45,880 nucleotides of DNA from Planctomycetota bacterium (GTDB lineage Bacteria > Planctomycetota > UBA1135): contig JAJRZS010000005.1 of NCBI GenBank assembly GCA_024275135.1, positions 1 to 45,880 on the forward strand, in the 5' to 3' direction. The notes under the pieces were generated by a model that had not been told where the DNA came from, did not search any database, and saw nothing but the letters and a program-made list of their open reading frames with translations. A program made the position numbers and the translations under genes. This document shows, in pieces, positions 42,212 to 45,880 of the stretch (positions are counted from its first letter, which is position 1; every line of letters starts with the position of its first letter).

Positions 42212-42974
42212 ACTCTAAATCGCGAATCCACAAATTGCGGTAACGCACGGGGTCACCGTGGTTCTGCAACAACAAAGGCCCCGCTGGAATGGCGGGGTCT
42301 TTGGGTGGCAGGGTGCGATGAACGGTAGGTCCTAATAAGGCTCGATTCCAGTGCACGAGAACCCCATTGTGAAATACGGTCATGCGTGCTGATTCGAGTT
42401 TGTTGCCGTTGGCGTCAAAGCGAGCCCGACGAAACAAGATGTCATAACTTTGCCATTCGCCGGATGGGCGACAGGCGTTGACCAAGGGGGGATATTGGCC
42501 GTAGAGGGCGGCGGCGGTGCCGTCGGCATAACTGGTGTTGTTCCAGGTGTCGAGTACCTGGATTTCATACAGCCCCATGACATAAACCCCACTATTGCCC
42601 ATGCCTTGGGAACGACCTTTGCGCTGGGGTGGGGTGGCCCATTCCACATGCAATTGGCAATCTCCGAACTGGGCTTTGGTCTGGATGCTGGCGCTACCGG
42701 CCACTTGCGTCACACCGTCGATGATTTGCCAGGTAGGGGCTTGGCCTTCGGGGGTGGTCCAGGCGTCCAAGTTGCTGCCATCAAAAAGCACGACCGCGTC
42801 GCTGGGAGCTTGGTTGGATTGGGCACCCGGGCGGACGACGGGTGGATAGGGACGGTTGCGATCATGCACCCGCCATTTCTGGCCGGGCAAAACCGGGGTG
42901 TCGTCGTAGCCTGGACGAGTGGCTGGTTCTTGCAGCAGGAAAAGGCTGCTCAACAGGAGAAGGAGTACACGCAT
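42201..42974 (-). CDS. Secreted DUF1080 (3-keto-disaccharide hydrolase-like) protein
   Basis: 257 residues with an N-terminal signal (VLLLLLSSLFLLQ). LFDGSNLDAWT, GNSGVYVMGLYEIQVLDTW, SYDILFRRARF and LLLQNHGDPVRYRNLWIRDL are the landmarks of the DUF1080 concanavalin-like fold, very abundant in planctomycetes. Some members hydrolyse 3-keto-glycosides; the substrate here is unknown. Convergent with the cupredoxin gene. Confidence 0.88.
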   Translation of the reverse strand: MRVLLLLLSSLFLLQEPATRPGYDDTPVLPGQKWRVHDRNRPYPPVVRPGAQSNQAPSDAVVLFDGSNLDAWTTPEGQAPTWQIIDGVTQVAGSASIQTKAQFGDCQLHVEWATPPQRKGRSQGMGNSGVYVMGLYEIQVLDTWNNTSYADGTAAALYGQYPPLVNACRPSGEWQSYDILFRRARFDANGNKLESARMTVFHNGVLVHWNRALLGPTVHRTLPPKDPAIPAGPLLLQNHGDPVRYRNLWIRDLESTE

Positions 42975-43002
42975 GACTCCTTTAGTTTAGGCGGGAGTTG
43001 GC

Positions 43003-43599
43003 CTACATGTAGGGATTGACCCCAGCGGCGTGGTCGGTGGCATCGTGAATCCCTTCGACTTCTGGAACCGCGTTGCGGATAGCGACTTCCACGCCCTGTT
43101 TCATGGTCATGCCAGCTGAGCCGCAACCTTGACAGCCGCCGCCCATCGAGATGTAGAGATTGTTGCCGTCGCTGGCCTGGATCTCGACCCAACCACCGTG
43201 GGAGGCGAGACCGGGGTTGAGGGTGTCATCGATGACGACTTGTGCTTTGTGGCGCATCAAATCATGCCCTTCCAAAGCGTCGACAGCACCGGGTTTGATG
43301 ACTTCGCTGCTTTGCTCGAGGAAAGCACGAATGGCGGAACCGCCTGCGCGTGCGACACTGCGCCAATCCTGCGGGGGTTCCTTCATGCTAATGAGGACTT
43401 CGGTGCCAGAAATGCGGACGCCTTTGAGATCCTCCAGTGCGTCGAACAAAGCGGCGGCCAGCGGTGCCCAGGTAGCTGCCCACTCCCGATTGCTCACGTA
43501 GAGCGTGCCGACATAAAGATTGCGGTCGACACGGAACAAGCAATTGCTTGGAATCGACTGAGGCTCGGCGGTAATCTGAATTTTTGTTTCTTCACTCAT
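43003..43599 (-). CDS. NifU-like (Nfu-type) iron-sulfur carrier protein
   Basis: 198 residues. The N-terminal half (about 1-90) resembles the Nfu N-domain (NCLFRVDRNLYVG ... WAPLAAALFDALEDLKGVRISG), and the C-terminal half is the NifU-C domain with the cluster-binding pair C156-Q-G-C159 in GGGCQGCGSAGMTMKQGVE. It carries and delivers Fe-S clusters in the cytoplasm. A plausible role is maturing Fe-S enzymes such as the nearby KorAB. It lies 28 bases from the DUF1080 gene and 29 bases from the carbamoyltransferase on the same strand. Confidence 0.88.
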   Translation of the reverse strand: MSEETKIQITAEPQSIPSNCLFRVDRNLYVGTLYVSNREWAATWAPLAAALFDALEDLKGVRISGTEVLISMKEPPQDWRSVARAGGSAIRAFLEQSSEVIKPGAVDALEGHDLMRHKAQVVIDDTLNPGLASHGGWVEIQASDGNNLYISMGGGCQGCGSAGMTMKQGVEVAIRNAVPEVEGIHDATDHAAGVNPYM

Positions 43600-43628
43600 G
43601 GCTAGCTCCCAAGGAGGAAGCCCCTATT

Positions 43629-45728
43629 CTACTTGTTTTCTGCTGGTGAAAAAGAGAGTAAACAGAAACCGAATAATCGTTCTAAGGCGGCGATGCAAGT
43701 AGGGTGGTTGACTTCCCAATTCTGCTCAAAAAAGAGAAGAATTTCTTGTACGTTGGCGCTGCCGTCGGCGGCTTCGAGCAAACCTAGTTCCAAGGGTTCG
43801 AGATCGAAGGTGCGTCCACGGGCGAGAACTCGGGTGCTGACGGGTTCCCCCTCGGCGTTGGAGACGACTTCAGCAGTAAAACCATCAAAAGCGTGTGGAA
43901 TTAGGGAGCCGGTAAGAGGGTTGGGAAAGCTGCGGCGGCGGAAGAGTTGATGGCCAAGGACGCAGAGGTCGAGATTCGATTGCAGAAAACTCCACGCTGC
44001 TTCGCTGGGCGTTTCGACGATGGGCTCGCCTTCAATATTGAAGGAGGTGTTGAGCACCATCGGAATTTGGGTGCGTTGAAAGAATTCCTGGATAAGGTCG
44101 TAGTAGCGAGGGTGGAAATGGCGATCCAAAGTTTGAACACGGGAAGTCTTGTCGACATGCACCACAGCGGGGATTTTGCTGGCGAGTTTGGGATTGGCCG
44201 CTACCGTCAACGACATATACGGGGAGGCATGCGCTTGTGGAAACCAGGTGTCGGCATGTTCAGCTAACACGGTGGGGGCAAAGGGACGGAAGGCTTCGCG
44301 TTTTTTGATTGCCAAGTTGATGCGCTGAATGTTGTTGACGTCCCGGGGGTCGGCAAGGATGGAGCGATTGCCGAGAGCGCGTGGGCCAAACTCTGCGGAC
44401 CCCGAAAACCAAGCGACAATTTGGTTGTCAGCCAGAGCGTCGGCGACAACTTCGAGTAGAGAATGTTGGCCGAGGTCAGCCGCTTCTAACCAAGGACCAT
44501 ATTCTTGGATAGCAGTTTGATAGTCCTCCGTTTGTGGTGGGGCGCCGGCAAAGGGAATCATCGGTTGGCGGGGTGGTTGCCATTGCGCATTGCGTTGTTG
44601 CGCCAAGTAATGATGTCCAAAATATGCGCAGCCGACGGCAAGCCCTTGATCACCGGGGTAGGGTGGGATGAAGACTTGCTCAAAGTTGGCTTCCCGATGG
44701 ATGCGGCCATTGAGGGTGCTGTTTAGTGCAACGCCACCGACAAAGGCAAGGTTTTTCGCTTGGCTTGCTTGTTGTTGGCGTTGGAGAAAATCGAGGACCA
44801 CCACTTCCAAATCCGTTTGTACATCTTTGGCCAGGCGCGCATAGCTAGGGTGGTTGGCTTTTTCAGCCCAAGCGTTTGGGTGAGGTTGGTGGCGGAGTCT
44901 TGGCCAATGGACTCGCAGGTTTTCCAAGGGGCCATCGAAGAGAGTTTGGTGTTGGCCCTGTGGATGCCATCGTTCGGCCCAGGGAGCAAGCCCCATGACT
45001 TTGCCACAGGCATTCCAGTCGCCAAAAATGTGGCTTGCGACCCGGGAATAGATTGCGCCCAAGGACTCCATATTTTCAAAGCCGTAGTTGTGCAACAAAG
45101 TAGGGGTATGTTCGGCGATCCAGCGCTTGCAGAGCCGTTTTAGGTTGAGGCCTTCAAACTGGTAAACGGTTTCTCCTTCGCGCCAGCCAAAGGCCGGAAT
45201 GGGTGGATGGCCATCCTCCAAGCCTTTTGGATAGGAGGAAAAAGAAGGGGCCTGGGGGAGTTCGAGTTCGCTGTGGTAGCCGTCTCCTGGCAGTTGCATT
45301 TCATGCAAAGTTGATCCCATGCCATCCATGACGACGATGAGGCCGGAATCGAAGGGGGTTAACGGCAAAACCGACCAGGCATGGGCTAGGTGGTGGGAAA
45401 GTTCGAGTCGGGGTACTCCGGGAAGGAGGTTGAAGGGGGAGACGTAAGTGGAGCGATAGGAGTAGAGGGCGGTATCCCATTCGACCGTTTGGTGAAAGCG
45501 GTCAATGCGGAATAGATGGTTGTTAGCCACCACCAAAGCTAGGTCTTTTGGGGTTGCGTTAATTGTGCGCAGTGCATGTTCGACCAATTCTGCGACATCA
45601 CCGCCGTCGTGTTTTTTCCTGGAGAGACGCTCTTTTTCTCCTGCGAATAAGATTTGGCCTTCTTGGTTCAGGATGCACGCCGCTGCGGAGTGGGTGTATT
45701 GATTGAGGCCAAGGACAAGATCCGACAT
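43629..45728 (-). CDS. NodU/CmcH-family carbamoyltransferase
   Basis: 699 residues from ATG 45728 (MSDLVLGLNQYTHSAAACIL); the frame continues upstream through the terminal repeat, which is rejected as noncoding. The N-terminal Kae1/ASKHA-like domain has SHHLAHAWS (metal-binding histidines) and LIVVMDGMGS; the C-terminal domain has FSGSAEFGPRALGNRSIL, PFAPTV and NTSFNIEGEPIVETP. Together they transfer carbamoyl from carbamoyl phosphate, via carbamoyl-AMP, to a hydroxyl of a sugar, antibiotic or glycan. A C-terminal tail of about 80 residues (from about 620) is extra relative to the core. No biosynthetic cluster is next to it, so the acceptor is unknown; a surface polysaccharide is possible. 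Confidence 0.9.
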   Translation of the reverse strand: MSDLVLGLNQYTHSAAACILNQEGQILFAGEKERLSRKKHDGGDVAELVEHALRTINATPKDLALVVANNHLFRIDRFHQTVEWDTALYSYRSTYVSPFNLLPGVPRLELSHHLAHAWSVLPLTPFDSGLIVVMDGMGSTLHEMQLPGDGYHSELELPQAPSFSSYPKGLEDGHPPIPAFGWREGETVYQFEGLNLKRLCKRWIAEHTPTLLHNYGFENMESLGAIYSRVASHIFGDWNACGKVMGLAPWAERWHPQGQHQTLFDGPLENLRVHWPRLRHQPHPNAWAEKANHPSYARLAKDVQTDLEVVVLDFLQRQQQASQAKNLAFVGGVALNSTLNGRIHREANFEQVFIPPYPGDQGLAVGCAYFGHHYLAQQRNAQWQPPRQPMIPFAGAPPQTEDYQTAIQEYGPWLEAADLGQHSLLEVVADALADNQIVAWFSGSAEFGPRALGNRSILADPRDVNNIQRINLAIKKREAFRPFAPTVLAEHADTWFPQAHASPYMSLTVAANPKLASKIPAVVHVDKTSRVQTLDRHFHPRYYDLIQEFFQRTQIPMVLNTSFNIEGEPIVETPSEAAWSFLQSNLDLCVLGHQLFRRRSFPNPLTGSLIPHAFDGFTAEVVSNAEGEPVSTRVLARGRTFDLEPLELGLLEAADGSANVQEILLFFEQNWEVNHPTCIAALERLFGFCLLSFSPAENK

Positions 45729-45745
45729 GATGCAATAAGTGTAGG

Positions 45746-45876
45746 AACCTGGCCCACTTGGGTGGGCAAGAATCCTAGAAAGCGGGTAACGAAACAACAC
45801 CTTCTCCGTCTTCTCCATGTCGCTGCCTAGCGACTTGAGAAAGACCATGAAGTTTCGCCCCCCGTTTTGCCCCAAT
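45746..45876. repeat. Right copy of the 131-bp terminal inverted repeat
   Basis: Exact reverse complement of 1-131, with four unique bases beyond it to the window end. It lies 17 bases upstream of the carbamoyltransferase start. So the same sequence sits 3' of a gene on the left and 5' of a gene on the right, which argues against a gene-specific role and for a dispersed element or assembly effect. Confidence 0.9.
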
Positions 45877-45880
45877 CCCG

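Noticed and set aside
45729..45875. N-terminal extension of the carbamoyltransferase through the right repeat
   Set aside because: The same 43 codons occur in the unrelated left copy, and the family's N-terminus begins at the ATG at 45728.
1..45880. CRISPR array or insertion sequence
   Set aside because: No regularly spaced repeats and no transposase-like protein in any frame read.

Overview
The window looks like chromosomal sequence from a Gram-negative, moderately GC-rich planctomycete. This is an inference from gene content: secreted amidohydrolases, a DUF1080 protein, an ECF sigma factor coupled to a Ser/Thr kinase with a formylglycine-generating-enzyme-like domain, a GspG-like pseudopilin, many signal peptides, and an lpxA gene implying an outer membrane. 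Genes are tightly packed; most operon junctions overlap by 1-4 bases and three convergent pairs overlap at their stop codons. No transposase, integrase, CRISPR array or phage gene was seen.

Layout. (1) 131-2372, minus strand: a cobalamin riboswitch directly upstream of a secreted YVTN-type beta-propeller and a small predicted outer-membrane beta-barrel protein, a candidate vitamin B12 capture operon. (2) 2415-5182, minus strand: lpxA translationally coupled to acs. (3) 5271-21166, plus strand: the most striking region. Nine consecutive genes encode ten secreted amidohydrolase-like domains, one gene carrying two. Only the two central genes (13406-15798) keep the metal-binding and catalytic residues; the other eight domains lack the HxH motif but keep the fold, and four carry charged coiled-coil insertions at the same place. 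A Bcp-type peroxiredoxin, a TrpD2-like protein and a lipoprotein joining a CX5R phosphatase to a CxxCH haem c motif follow. (4) 21160-25599: a pseudopilin-like protein, a topoisomerase III-type enzyme with a lysine-rich tail, and a sulfotransferase-like protein. (5) 25596-28033, minus strand: an AlgI-type MBOAT O-acyltransferase with an SGNH/AlgX-like partner. (6) 28093-34814, plus strand: a secreted sialidase-like propeller, a secreted C-type lectin, an ECF sigma factor, a kinase-FGE protein, and a decayed FG-GAP protein gene with three frameshifts. (7) 34883-35094: tRNA-Arg(CCT) followed by a partial copy of its own 3' end. (8) 35153-38337: an NYN nuclease with a cold-shock domain, divergent from an ATP-grasp ligase and a PLP aminotransferase. 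(9) 38342-45728: 2-oxoacid:ferredoxin oxidoreductase (korA-korB), a secreted plastocyanin-like protein, a DUF1080 protein, an Nfu-type Fe-S carrier and a NodU/CmcH-type carbamoyltransferase.

Both window ends carry the same 131-bp sequence in inverted orientation (1-131 and 45746-45876), so the contig probably stops at a dispersed repeat. Three secreted proteins and the pseudogene appear to share a roughly 100-residue C-terminal module. The best leads are the amidohydrolase array, which may be a periplasmic assembly of mostly pseudoenzymes around one active pair, and the B12-riboswitch operon.
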